Assembly (NCBI GenBank): GCA_032622095.1
Contig: CP136062.1
Span: forward strand, 52,839,349-52,903,348
Source of the DNA: Siphonodentalium dalli
Taxonomy: Eukaryota; Mollusca; Scaphopoda; Gadilida; Siphonodentaliidae
Direction: 5' to 3'
DNA length: 64,000 nt
The notes under the pieces were generated by a model. It was not told where the DNA came from. It did no database searches and saw only the letters and a program-made list of their open reading frames with translations. Of this stretch, positions 23,641 to 37,200 are shown in pieces. The translations under genes were made by a program, and so were the position numbers. Every line of letters begins with the position of its first letter. Within the stretch, counting starts at the first letter, position 1.

Positions 23641-24590
23641 AAGCTTGCATTTTAGCCACTCTCGTAAATTTGCAAACATCTGCATCAAAACAATTATACC
23701 ATTCATTGCTAAAATTATACCTTTAAATGTTCTATGATTTATGTGTGTGATTGTTCTGGTTATATCAGCCAAGGTGAAGATAACAAAAGTAGCTTCATGG
23801 GTCTCCACTCATGTCTAGGGTTGCTTATATAATTAGCACGACCAACATGCAGCATATGGCTGTTTGCTGCAATTATTACCTGAACATCACTACACATGAA
23901 TGAATGATAATCAATCAACTAACTGCTTGCCAGCGAGTATACATTCACAAATGTCTTCAAATTATATTCAACCCCGCGTTAACACGCAGTACCAAATTTA
24001 TTATAAATGAAATTATGATAACACTCATCAGTTTTGATAGATGTATCGTGGCCAATATATGCGATATGAGATACATGTACACAGTCGTATAGCCGCAGGC
24101 GTGATAACAAAAACTACTAATTTATTTACCTAATTCTTGACATGTTCACGCAAATAGTTAATGTCCACACTGCGTGTAGCGCATATATAACGAAGGCCAC
24201 ATGCTGCACTGTTTTGTTAGACGGGCATCACCATATATGCTTTACAAATCTGATATGACATGGTCCCGTTGATAAAACTAAGATTGATTTTGTTGTTAAT
24301 GAAATTCTGCACGCTCAGAATTTTTTCTATTATCGCGGAAACCCGCGATGCTATAATACAGCCAGCTCCAGACAGTCACACCACGGGGGTCATCAACGTA
24401 CCCAGACAGACCCGCGATCTCTCCCGCGATCAGAATTGAAATGTCGACTTTTCTCAGATAGTGGCAATAACGGAGAAGCGCGTTTGGTGGACCCCACTTC
24501 GCGGCCACGATTGGGCGAATCGCGTTTAATGGCGGGCGCGATTGAAACGTGATGTTTTAATGTGAATTCGTGATAGACGTACTGCACCAT
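23641..24590. other. gene-less stretch
   Basis: AT-rich up to about 24300, then a more GC-rich, CG-containing block (24330-24560) with several CCCGCGAT repeats. No ORF or RNA gene could be supported. Confidence 0.5.
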
Positions 24591-24906
24591 TCAAAACCCA
24601 TTATGTTTATATACTCTTCAGAACAAACAAAAAACCCATTATGTGTATATACCATCCAAAACAAACAAAAACCCATTCTGTGTATATACCGTTCAAAACC
24701 CATTATATGTATATACCATCCAAAACAAACAAAAACCCATTATGTGTATATACCATTCAAAACCCTTTATGTGTATATAACAATCGAAACAGACAAAAAC
24801 CCATTATGTGTATATACTCTTCAAAACAAACAAAAACCCATTATGTGTATATACCACTCAAAACAAACAAAATCCCATTATGTGTATATACCATTCAAAA
24901 CTCTGG
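24590..24906. repeat. 37-bp minisatellite, left block
   Basis: About nine units of AACCCATTATGTGTATATAC followed by CATCCAAAACAAACAAA, some shortened by loss of the AAACAAACA part. All frames on the plus strand stay largely open, which explains the frames at 24570-24935. The same repeat makes up 29996-31215. Confidence 0.9.
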
Positions 24907-26399
24907 ATTGGGTAAATTGTAAATCACAGCTATGAATTCACATTCTTTAGAACTTGTCTTTTTACAGGAATACCTGGAACTTGACCTAGCTTTGAAATAT
25001 CAGTATAAAATTCAAAGATAAATAAACTTTTAATAAAATGGAACTAATTACCTACAAAACAGTTTCCGCAATTGTGTAACTTTTGTTGTGACAATATGCA
25101 TGGAGAGGTAATCCAGGACCTGTCATTTGCGCCCCCCCTCACATACAATTTCAAGGATAATGCTATAAATGAAACTTACCTTGACCATTTATATCACCTC
25201 AATGAAATTTGTCATATCTGTGCTGGTTCAACTTGCCTTCCAAAACTTTACACATGTTATTCTCACATTCACAATAGAAAGTAAACTGGTGAATCCAAGT
25301 GGAATACCACGGTGCACATGTTTAAGTTTTAATGTTCCTTTTGGTGATTCCAGACATAATCCGCGAGGAATTAATAAATATAATACTTCTTCGATATGTC
25401 AAACATGCGTGAAGTCATAAATATCCGAAGAATCACGTCGCGGAAACTACACAAAAATCTAAATCAGTCAGCCAAGCATCTCTTGCAGGTGTCGAGGTCG
25501 TTCTTCGCACGACATTATGCTGCAATAGATCATCACAATGACGATGGGTGCGTTCATAATATTTTTCGTACAGCAAGCGCCAACACCGACTGCTTATTCA
25601 ATGTTGATAGCTGATCCGCCTGATAATTTAAATTCACCCTTTCCCGTCTGGTTCAGTTTAAGTAATTAGCAGAACTTACTTAACAGACACTTATAATTTC
25701 TCATTAATCAATCGTCCATGGATCAAAATGGTGTTTCTATAATACGAAATTGTGTAAACTATTATTTAAATAGTAAATTATATAAACGCACCACCCATCA
25801 AAGGCACCCATCGCTCAGCTCTATATACACATATTAATCTTTGCACAAATCTAACATACTTCATGAACTTGTACCATAATTTGTCCTTTTTAATACCTTT
25901 ATTGTTGTTATTGCAGTTGTTATTTTGCTCTGTATCGACATATCCTGACTCTTTATATCTCAGTTCCCACCCAATTCCCACCCAATTCCCATAAATGCTC
26001 ACCCGATCAAAATGATGCCAAAGCCAAAGTACTTATACCATTCTTATCATTTAGCTTTTAAATGGAAATTTGCCTCGTTATTCGCGCCGTGAACTTGGGA
26101 AAATCCGTGGTCACTAACAGAAATAAACGTTGTTTTTAGCTTAAAATTCAATTCGAAAACTCTTTCCCCTAAACAACTTGAAATACTGCAATCAATTTCC
26201 CGAGTTCACAGTGTGAAGCTATCATAATTAATATACCCACGAAAGAAAATTCTTCCCATTAAAAAAAAAATGCATCTTACCTTGTCTAAAAATATTTTCA
26301 GGTGCAACGTCGTGTGCAGACCGTACTTAAACCGCGGGTATATGCTAACTGATTTGAACAAGGGCACATACGTTATATCAAATATCATCAAATCACATA
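24907..26399. other. gene-less stretch, possibly the 5' part of the following LINE
   Basis: No recognisable coding sequence. It may be the 5' UTR of the retrotransposon that starts coding at 26400, or unrelated flanking DNA. The left edge against the minisatellite is sharp at about 24906. Confidence 0.4.
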
Positions 26400-29300
26400 A
26401 TGGCCACATATAACGTAACACTGAGTGAGGTTAGGGAAGCGCCTAATTTCGATCTTGCCGCCAAATGGGCTAGCCTAGAGGAAGACGAAGAACCAACTTT
26501 GTCCATTTTTGATAAAAATAATTGCCGTTACTTCTCAACTTTACAAGCAAAAGATATTCTCAACAAGAAGAATAAACTGTCAATGTTTGGTCTTAACTGC
26601 AGAAGCATCAATGCAAATGTTGAAAATTTACAAAATCTTTTATGTGACATGAAAATCAATGACAACAATCTTGATATAATAGCGCTAACCGAAACATTTA
26701 AAATACATCAAGCATCGGACTTTATACTCTCCGGTTATCATCCCATAGAATTTAAAGGCCTGATCACGATGATGGTAGGGGTGGTGTTGGTATTTACATA
26801 AGAAACACTATTACGTATACAAATAGACCCGATCTATCAATATTTAGCCCACATGTTATTGAAACGGTGTTCATTCAGCTTGAATTCGGAAAACATGAAA
26901 TATATATCATAGGATGTATTTATAGACCTAACACGGCACCAAAAGCTGACTTTGACAAGTTTGCCTCTAAATTCGACGAAATCCATATAATTAAAAATCA
27001 TAAGACTTATATAATCGGTGATTTCAATATCGATCTACTAAATTTCGATGCGCACAATAAAACAAACGACTTTTTAAACAATGTATTCACACGAGGATTC
27101 GTGCCCATGATAACAAAACCGACAAGAATGACCGATCACTCAGCGACCCTTATCGATCATATATATACACATAATCTTTGAAACGAGCACTGCTCTGGTA
27201 TAGTTACATGTGATTTGTCAGATCACTTTGGGGTATTTCTCACTGACACCGAAGGTCATAACGGACATAACCGATTAAACACCCCACATGAAACCATGCG
27301 CACTCCCCGACGAAACTTTTCCCAAGAAAATATTAATAAATTCAACGATACTCTTAAATCGTGTAATTTCCATTCGGTTTGTGATTGTAATAATGTAGAT
27401 CAAGCATACGAAAACTTTTTGGATATCTATCTGACAGCATACAACGTAGCTTTTCCGCCCATTACCCGAAACATACCCAAAAAAATCATCAAACGCGAAC
27501 CATGGATGACCACCGGATTAATAAGATCTTCACTTAAGAAACAAGAACTATATACCCGTAAACTAAGCTCGCCTTCCTCCATCCATACGAATTCCTACCT
27601 CAAATATCGACAACTATATAACAAACTTATCCGGAAAAGTAGAAGCATGTATTACTGTGAAATATTAGAAAAGAATAAGTATAGTTTAAAAGAAACACGG
27701 AAGACCCTCAAAGGTGCAATAAAACGAGACAAAAATACGGACGGATACCCGAATGTTCTACATGATAACAACATACAGTTTACAAATCCTGACACTATCG
27801 CTGAAAAATTTAATGACTATTTTTCCAATATAGGTCAAAAAACCACAGAACTTATTGAAAATCACACAGATGTAAACGTCCTCGATTATTTAACGAATAG
27901 ACAAAGCAACGAGCTAAATAGTACGCCCACCACAACCCAAGAGGTTATTTTAACTTGCTACTCAATGAATAGAAAAACCAGCAGTGACTTCAATGGAATA
28001 TCTACAAAACTGATGAAGGAAACCATATTTTCTGTAGCACCAGCATTAAAGCATATATTCAACTTGTCGTTCAAACAAGGTCATGTTCCCAACAAAATGA
28101 AAATAGCTAAAGTTGTACCAATACCGAAAAATAGTGACAAGGGGGATATAAACAATTATCGTCCATTAAGCATTCTTCCCGCATTTTCTAAACTACTCGA
28201 AAAACTCATGCAAAAACGTTTAGTTGATTTTCTTAATGAACCGGACATCTTATTTAAACATCAGTACGGATTTCGCCCAAACCATTCAACTTTTCATCCC
28301 ATCATTCATCTACTGGATCATGTTGTGAAAAATAACGACAAGCCCACGAAAGATTCCACCGTAGCCCTTTTTCTTGATCTGTCCAAAGCTTTTGACACAA
28401 TAAACCACGAAATCTTACTTACAAAAATTGAACATTATGGAATTAGAGGCATGGCAAACAACTGGTTTCGAAGCTATCTCAATGAGAGACGACAATACGT
28501 AGAATTCAATGGAAGCAAGTCAAATCTCCTTAAAACTTCATGTGGCGTTCCTCAGGGGTCCTTACTCGGGCCCATAATTTTTCTCCTCTACGTGAACGAT
28601 ATGTCAAATTCAACTACTATGGATCTCTTATCATATGCCGACGATACAACCCTTATGGACAGTGGACAAAATGAAGCGTTAATCCAAAGTTATGTCAATA
28701 ACGAATTAAGAAATCTATCTGACTGGTGTTGCTGCAACAAACTAGCCATCAATGCTAACAAAAGCAATTATATGCTCTTGCATCCACAAAACAATGACAA
28801 AAAATGGAATACAATTAAAATATATCTCAATGGAGCCGAACTTCGACGGATAGGGAACATGCGGAACGAATTGTCTGCCAAATTTTTAGGTATCCATATA
28901 GATGAAAACCTGACCTTTAATAAACACATTTCTATTGTATGCTCAAAAATGGCACATGCAATTTATTGCATTAATAAAGTTAAACATTTTCTCCCGAGCA
29001 AGGCTCTCAAAACATTATACTTCGCCCTAATTCACAGCCTCTTAGTTTATGGCATCCAAATATGGGGACATGTATCGGCAGTGAAGAAACTATATTTATT
29101 ACAAAAACGAGCCATCAGAATTATATGTAACAAAAAATATAGAAGTCACACCGATCCTCTTTTCAAACAAGAAAACATTTTAAAAATAGATGATTTACAT
29201 AAATTACATGCATCGATTTTCATGCATGATTGGTACTACGATCGCTTACCGGTGTCTTTTTCTGGTATGAATGACAAGAGAGCAGAACCAAATAGACGAC

Positions 29301-29524
29301 AACCTAATCCTATAGTACAAAAACAATTCAGGACCATCTCTTTTTCTAAAGTTCTCCCATACCATTTATTCCCCTTTATGTGGAATTCCCTAGAAAGTAA
29401 ATATACCTCTAAACAATCAAGACATGTGTTCCGAAAACGTTTGAAAACGGATATCATGAATACCTATTCAGCGAGCGTGCGATGCAAAAACCGAAGATGC
29501 CCTGATTGCACAAACGATACATAA
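26400..29524 (+). pseudogene. LINE endonuclease-reverse transcriptase, with one frameshift and one stop
   Basis: Starts at ATG 26400. The first 120 residues contain the endonuclease entry motif LNCRSI and the LTET motif. A frameshift near 26760-26770 moves the GYH...GIYIRN stretch into the next frame. The second part carries YRPN, GDFNID and the DHIYTHNL end. A single in-frame TGA at 27179-27181 then interrupts a frame that continues to 29524. The reverse transcriptase shows NNYRPLSILP, FLDLSKAFDTI, CGVPQGSLLGP and the catalytic SYADDT. The thumb and C-terminal region end with a Cys-rich tail (CKNRRCPDC). In an intact element this protein nicks the target and copies the RNA there. With only two lesions the copy is fairly young but dead as it stands. 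Confidence 0.88.
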
Positions 29525-29995
29525 TTTTCTGATAACAAAATAAACAAAACAAACAAACAATACAAAACAAAATTCACTCTAGTATGCATGTTAATTGAAA
29601 AAAAAAAGAAGAAAAAAAAACAATTCCCAAAACCTCACTCACATTATTCCTACTCGGTTCCACTCACACATGTATATTCATAGTAATCATTCATTATATC
29701 GACCAAGTAGGTACCCATACATACATATGAACCACTTTTCGTACCATCGCCCTAACAACGCCTATATATTAAAAACCCAGTGTGCACACGGTAAACGTAA
29801 CCTAAAAACAATCAAGTTAATTCGGCCATCTTCATCATATAATCTGTCACTACATCCAGGGGTGATAGGAAGACAGTCAGACATGACTATATCACCCCTA
29901 GCAACATACATGTATAGTCTATTAAGTCTATATTTATTTGTAATTGTACGTTCCATGTATGTGTATTGTAAATACAATTATCCTATCCTATCCTA
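26400..29995 (+). mobile_element. non-LTR retrotransposon, CR1/L2-like, decayed
   Basis: One coding region for an apurinic-type endonuclease and a reverse transcriptase, followed by a 3' UTR of about 470 bp. The element ends in a short tandem repeat, (TATCC)n, at about 29978-29993. This ends exactly where the 37-bp minisatellite resumes. The repeat tail and protein layout fit the CR1/L2 group; the clade is inferred. The 5' limit is not certain. Confidence 0.8.
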
Positions 29996-31215
29996 AACCC
30001 ATTATGTTTATATACTGTTCAAAACAAACAAAAAACCCATTATGTGTATATACCATCCAAAACAAACAAAAACCCATTATGTGTATATACCATCCAAAAC
30101 AAACAAAAACCCATTATGTGTATATACAATCCAAAACAAACAAAAACCCATTATGTGTATATACAATCCAAAACAAACAAAAAACCCATTATGTGTATAT
30201 ACCATCCAAAACAAACAAAAACCCATTATGTGTATATACAATCCAAAACAAACAAAAACCCATTATGTGTATATACCATCCAAAACCCATTATGTTTATA
30301 TACTCTTCAAAACAAACAAAAAACCCATTATGTGTATATACCATCCAAAACAAACAAAAACCCATTATGTGTATATACCATCCAAAACCCATTATGTGTA
30401 TATACCATTCAAAGCAAACAAACACCCATTATATGTACATACCTTTCAAAACAAACAAAAACCCATTATGTGTATATACCATCCAAAAACAAACAAAAAC
30501 CCATTATGTGTATATACCATCAAAAACAAATAAAAACCCATTATATGTACATACCTTTCAATACAAACAAAAACCCATTACGTGTATATACCATCCAAAA
30601 CAAACAAAAACCCATTATGTGTAGATACCATTCAAATCCCATTATTTGTATATACCACCCAAAACCCATTATGTGTATATACCAATCAAAACAAACAAAA
30701 ACCCAATATGTGTATATACCAATCAAAACAGACAAAAACCACTTTGTGTTTATACCACTCAAAACAAACAAACACCCATTATGTGTATATATCATCTAAA
30801 ACAAACAAAAACTCCATATGTGTATACACCATCCAAAACAAACAAAAACCCATTATATGTACATACCATTCAAAACAAACAAAAACCCATTATGTGTATA
30901 CACCTTCCAAAACAAACAAAAACCCATTATGTGTATATACCATCCAAAATAAACAAAAACCCATTATATGTACATACCATCCAAAACAAACAAAAACCCA
31001 TTATGTCACATTATGTGTATATACCATCCAAAACAAACAAAAACCCATTATGTGTATATACTATCCAAAACAAACAAAAACCCATTATGTGTATATACAA
31101 TCCAAAACAAACAAAACCCATTATATGTACATACCATCCAAAACAAACAAAAACCCATTATATGTATATACCATCCAAAACCCATTATGTGTATATACCA
31201 TTCAAAACAAATAAA
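29996..31215. repeat. 37-bp minisatellite, right block
   Basis: About 32 units of the same 37-38-bp repeat as at 24590-24906, with some short units. Because 37 is not a multiple of three and the unit lacks stops in most registers, long overlapping open frames arise (29944-30624, 30044-30799, 30582-31214). These are not genes. Confidence 0.93.
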
Positions 31216-32640
31216 AAGTAATCAATGGACGTTTGGTTGTTGCAATCCGACCCTTACCCATATATCTATTCCTGTCGTTTAAAAAAAACCAGAGCAGCCA
31301 TGATAAAAATATTCAAAAATATATGCTCATGAACGTTTAATAGGGCCACTGGCTTTTTCTGAAATCACTTGTCTTAGCCAAACAACAAGAAAATGTCAAT
31401 GTTATAGAAAAAAAAGTTAACTTTTTCTTAACAGCACCATTTTGACTCACCGGCATTATAGCTATACAGCAGGTCCCACAGCATCATAGCAAATTAGCAG
31501 GACCACTTCCAGGGTGTAACAATAAAACATAGATGCCAGAGCGACGCGCAGCATATCATTTATCTCGATCTGGTTGCTACTGGAAAAACCCAATGGCTAT
31601 CAATAGATCTGACAGTACTGCATAGACCTGATCACCTCAGTACACGCGGAGCGATATGGCAATTAGCCACTCAATTTGCCAGCTTCTATATTCCTCACTT
31701 GACTAATTGTCAACTGAGATAATGCCTTTGTTTGCCCTAAAGGAACGAGGATATATGCTAAAGCATTGAAACAAATCCCATCGATATTGAGGGAGGAACT
31801 ATTTCGTCTGGCGCCAAGTCAATTGAGTAATCACACTGCAGCATACTGTCTTTCGGGTAATTTCGTTCGACCGACTCCGTCGATATTATTTAACGCAACC
31901 CACCCTCCCACCCAATGTTTCCTGCTTCCATTTTGGGAGGGGGTACCCATTGTGCTAACAGCTATGCTTAGTGTGTTTCAGGCTAGATCTGTGATTGTCG
32001 ACCAGGACCACATGGTTGGCGCTTGGGTGGTACCAAAAAAGGGCCTTCACCAATGACAAGTAAGCTGGATGTCCATAAACACGTTTCCGACTACCTGTGG
32101 CTTTTGTGATTAATAAAGGGTAGTCATTAAGGTAAACATGTCTTGTTATTAATAAAAACCATGCGGGATAAAATATAAAATGTATCAAAACAATTGTAGA
32201 TAATTTCACTTACCTTTGAGGTTGAGTTAAGTCGATACCAGTCCCAATAAATTATCGTCTGCTTGATGATAGTGACTAAATGCCCCGGCCGACCCTTGAT
32301 ATACACACGAAATCAGCCACCTTCCCATAAAATCTGCAAAGTAGCACAAAATCCCTGTAATAAGTCCAACGTGCTGCCCATTCAAAAGTCCGAACTGGGA
32401 CGGGGTACAATAGACACGAGGATGTTGATCCAATATGTTACCCCTTCAATAGAGATATAATAAAATTGGCTGATGAAATAAGAGGAATCCATGCTGGTAA
32501 TGATATATCAATTAAAATGTAATTAGTTTGTCAGTAGAACATACAGCTAGAAAAGACCACAGTAAATCGTGTACATAACGAAAACAAACATTAATATACC
32601 ACGGCGCATGATCTTGGTCCTAATGCGTGTACCACGGTAA
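31216..32640. other. gene-less stretch
   Basis: Mixed sequence with short frames only (31766-32056, 32227-32433). No domain, splice pattern or repeat could be supported. Confidence 0.5.
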
Positions 32641-32945
32641 ACTATTGTTTAAAAACCTAAGTATACGATGGTATTAAATGTTTGGGTAACACCCTTTTAT
32701 ACTTAAAGTTTTATATTAAAACACAAAATATACAATGGTATTACACAAGTATACAAGGGTATTAAAGCACAATTGTATGAGGGTATTAAACCACCAAGTA
32801 TTTTAGGGTATTAAAACACCCAAGTGTCCAAGGGTATTAAAACACGAAGTATACGAGGGTATGAAAACACCAAGTATACGATGGCATTACAACACCCCAA
32901 GAATACGAGGGTAATAAAGCACCAAGTACTCGGTGGGTATTTTTT
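32640..32945. repeat. about 25-bp tandem repeat
   Basis: Around ten diverged copies of AAGTATACGAGGGTATTAAA followed by ACACC. Copies vary in length and sequence. Non-coding. Confidence 0.75.
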
Positions 32946-33136
32946 AGTACTCCCAGGTTTTTCTTTTCACTAAGTCAGAACTCTTAGACATGATAATATT
33001 TATTCAACACAAGTATAAACAAGTTAACAGGCAGTCACGGAGTAAATATATAATACATATTTAACATATGCGTGCATGATAGAGAGCGTGCATAAGAAGG
33101 GTCAGCCTGACGGGTCTCTTACAAAATATATATATA

Positions 33137-33856
33137 CTAGAAGGTAACCCGACTTCGTCCGGGCTTTGACCTTGAATTGACCATTTTGAAGGTCAAGGTC
33201 AGGTGGGGTCAAACACCAACACCCCAAAAATGGTGGAAATCGGCCCAGCGGATACCGGGAAATCGGCCCAGCGGATACCGAGATACCCTATGCATCAAAT
33301 TTCGTCCGTACAAATCCGCCAGTTTAACCCGATTTGATTTCCACTCAAGTATATAAACGCGCCTCATATACACACGCTCATTAATTATCAAGTTTCAACG
33401 TAAAGCTAAATTACCAAGACGTCTGAAACAGTCAAATGCATCGGCCGGTTAAGCGTTAACGTGATCTAACGTTATGACCTCTAACGACGTCATAGAAGTT
33501 ACGCATTGTTTTTATCCCGATGGAAGATAGTACCACTTCTTCTTGATAATTGAGGCAGATAACTAAAACGGATACATACGCATTATATATCGTTGGAAAG
33601 AGGAAACACGAAAGATTCTCACAGTGTCATTATTATGACTGGCATTTTATTATTCGCGCTGTTTCGAATCGATTCGTAAGCACCGAACTCAAATGAAAGT
33701 CCCGTAACACAGCGTAAAAACAGATTTGACCTCGGCACGTGAAAAGTTGACCTCGGATCTGAAAATCAATAGGCCTATGTCACCCCCGGCCGAAAATACC
33801 CCCACATACCAAGTGTCATCGCGAACACACAGACACACAGATCTTCCAAAATATAT
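33137..33856 (-). mobile_element. short non-autonomous Helitron
   Basis: Read on the minus strand, its 3' end is CCCGGACGAAGTCGGG (a hairpin), then TTACCTTCTAG, with T after it. This is the Helitron pattern of a hairpin a few bases before CTRR. Its 5' part (33700-33856) matches the 5' part of the larger Helitron (41905-42071): the blocks GGCCGAAAATACCCCCACAT and CATCGCGAACACACAGACAC occur in both. There is no coding sequence; the frame at 33689-34018 is the subterminal repeat. Confidence 0.65.
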
Positions 33857-34239
33857 AAGGTGACCCGACTTCGTCCGGGCTTTGACCTTGAATTGTCCAT
33901 TTGAGGTGTACACGACTTCGTTCGGGTTGTTTGATGCAAACATCATTTGTATTGGGTATGTCCAGACTGACTGAAATGACTTAAGATATGCCCGACTTCG
34001 TCCGAGCTGTTTGGGCACATATTATATACAGTATTGCCATGCTACATAGCTAATAGTTTGAGTTTTCAAATGAACACATTAAACCAAATTCGGCACATTA
34101 GTGAAGAAAGTTGACATTAGATAAATATCGGTTTGAGATTATACATCCCCTCTGCTTTCGTCCGGGCTTGGGACCGGCAGGCATGAATTGTCTGGCAGCA
34201 TTACTTTTTTTTTTTTTAGTTTTTATTTTTTTTAGTTAT

Positions 34240-37200
34240 TTATTTAGATGTATGGTGGCATACTTTTAAGTATGTTTTGCTTGCATATATGGTGCATACA
34301 CTATTGCAATTCTTCCTCGTATACAATATTTTTCGTTCGTCCATATGGCGAATGAACAAATAAATTTTTGGAGAGCCAACGCGTGACAATGCCACATAAA
34401 GCTGGCCATGCGAAAAACACGGATCTTCCAATTGTATTCCAGTAACTTTGAGGGTTTGGCCTTGCGATTTATTAACCGACATGGCAAAACTCAACTTTAC
34501 TGGGAACTGCAGTCGTTTAAATTCGATTGGCGAGTCAGATGGTATGAGTGGAATTCTGGGTATAAATACGTCATCACCTCAACCACAGCCTGTCAAAATA
34601 TTTGCCTCAATTAAATGAGGTGATATTTGTTTTACAGACAGCCTTGTGCCATTACATAGTTTTGGAGGTTCTAAATTTCTAAGTAGCATAATGGGGGCAC
34701 CAACTTTGATATTCAAGGTATGGGGCGGCATACCAGGCGGGTCTAGAGAATTTAGAAATTTGGTGGGGTAATTCACTACCTCTGACTGATCAGGGATGGT
34801 ATCAATAGACTTACATGTATGCAATTGGCCAGGAACCAAGTCGATCATTCGGGAGTTAATAACATTGACCACATCGTTTTTAGGAGTCAAAATTGCCCTC
34901 ACGCACAACCAGTCATGGTTGTTAATATTGTCTGTCAAATATGGGAACACATGTGAAATCAACTGTTCCATGGACGTCACTAATGTGCATAAAGGTTGCA
35001 AGTTGACTGACCATCATTATCGGAAGGGAAAATACCATCACCAACTTGGAGAAGATGTGCAGCAAAATTTGTTGCAATTGGATCATTATACAAATGAGCT
35101 CTCATATTTGTTGTTAAATTAAGAAGACGGACACTTCGCCAAAGATAAGACGATTTCAGAGAAGCTTTAAGTTGGTCAGCTTTTGTTCCTTTAGGAATCA
35201 CTGGAAGAGTTTGTCTAAAATCTCCAGACAGCAGTAAGGTGACACCACCCATGATCCTGTTCGAACCACGAATATCTTGCAGAGTCCTGTCAAGGGCCTC
35301 AAATGCATGTTTATGGGACATCGTGCATTCGTCCCAAACGATCAGTAGACAACTCGTCAGAAGCCGCGATAAACCCGTCCCTTTAGTGACATTACATGTT
35401 GCCAGATCATTCGATATTAAGCTTATGGGAAGTTTGAATGCTGAGTGAGCTGTTCGTCCCCCATGCAGAGAGTAGTGTTGCTGCGATGCCAGATGAAGCC
35501 ACGACAATGGCAATCGCCCCTCGTTGTCGCAATTTGGCCAGCATTAAGTTGGTGACAAACGTTTTGCCTGTGCCGCCGGGAGCGTCCAGAAAAAAAATGC
35601 CACCGGTATTGTCAGCAACAGATTTTAGCACGAGTTCATACGCGCTCTGTTGGTCAGGAAGCAACTTTGGTTCATTTAATGTGACAAAAGTGGCAAGTTC
35701 ATCGACATTATAACTTGTCTCTCTGATAATTTCACGGGGCTGATCAAGGACATCCGATCGGCTAGTTTCAGGAAGACCGAACGTATGGATTTCGGGACCG
35801 CCATGGGCGAGAATTTTGTCCTCGACATCAATGAGCGCAAGATTGAAAATCTCATCAGTGAAGACGACCTCGATGTCGGGCATGCGAGTCTGCTGCCTTC
35901 TGCAAAAATCGTCCGAAAGGTCTTCTCTGAACTTGGTCCATAGTTCGGTTGGATTTGCAACACCACATACGTGAAGCAATGTTGCAAAAAATGCTACGGA
36001 GGCATTTGGGAGATCGTGAAATAGACGCCTCGGACAATGTGGATTCCCATTGTGTGTCATCTTCCAAAAGACCTCTATTTAGAGCCGATTCTCGAAACGT
36101 CGAATACAAATTACCATCAACAGTCCTCAGATCAGCAAATGACAATTGTCCTCTGACTTCACGAAGAAGTAATCTCAAAGAGAAACATTCTTGTTGGCTT
36201 GGGTGAACAGTGTAAACTCTGCCAATAGCATCATCCCTGTACACGCCAACATAGCCTTCAATTGCGACGGGCCCACTTATTAGTCTGCCAAGTGTAATAG
36301 GAAGGTACCTGAGCATAACAAAGTGTCCGCGCAAACTCATCATGTTGACATAGACTGAAGAACTCTGTTAACGTTGTTTCCGTCGGGGCTGCAGCTACCT
36401 GGTGAGCAGTATTATCTGTGAAATAAACTCGCTGGCCATTTTCGAGATGAACTGATAGACGGATTATTGCAGAGCGTCGCTCGTGAATTTGGAATTCAAA
36501 AATTCGCCAAAAGGCTTCATTGCTACTTATGTATCTACCCATCTGATACGTGCTCACTTCATCGTTTGTGTTCTGGAGAGCAAACATCGCAGCACGGACC
36601 CCTTGTTGATATACTTGCAGACGTATTTGATGGATTTAACCGAACTACAAAATTCAACATTAATATGAGCATCGAATATTTTCGACAGCAAACGACAGTA
36701 TGGGACGATCCATCTGTTGTCTATCTAGAAATCACGACCATTTCTCAATTTTATTTGAGCAGCAAACCCTCCATCACCAGGCCTCCGCCTCCTATAAAGA
36801 GGATAACCGTCACGTGATGTCTGTGTTTCTGCCAAGAACTGCCGGGGAAATTGCTTAGTGCATTTGCCATCTTTCATGCAAGGTGAATTGGTATTAACTC
36901 TACCACATGGCCCATGAACCATCTGTGACGTCACAATGTGAAATAATGCCGGATCTACATCAGAATCTGGTATCTCCGCTGAGATTATGCTGTCAATTTG
37001 ATTGGCATGAATCTTGTTTTCCAAACAGATAAGAATATGGGCATGTGGTAGGCCCCTTTTCTGCCTTTCGATGGTGTGCATAGATGCGACAGGTCGTCCA
37101 AAAATGTGCGATTTCTTAATAAGGTTCATCAGCTTTTGTAGTTTCAAGTGAAATAAGCGAGCTAAGAGGTCGTGTCTGTCTTTAGGACTTTGACCATCAA

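Noticed and set aside
24590-31215. Regular repeats that could suggest a CRISPR array
   Set aside because: Units are contiguous with no unique spacers of even length, and the context is clearly that of an animal genome.
29944-31282. Long overlapping open frames of 100-250 residues rich in Tyr, Thr, Lys and Asn
   Set aside because: They are translations of the 37-bp minisatellite in its three registers; there is no start context, domain or codon bias.
33689-34018. 109-residue minus-strand frame with a repeated Val-Cys-Leu-Cys stretch, like that at 41688-42047
   Set aside because: Both come from the CACACAGACACACAG subterminal repeat shared by the two Helitrons.
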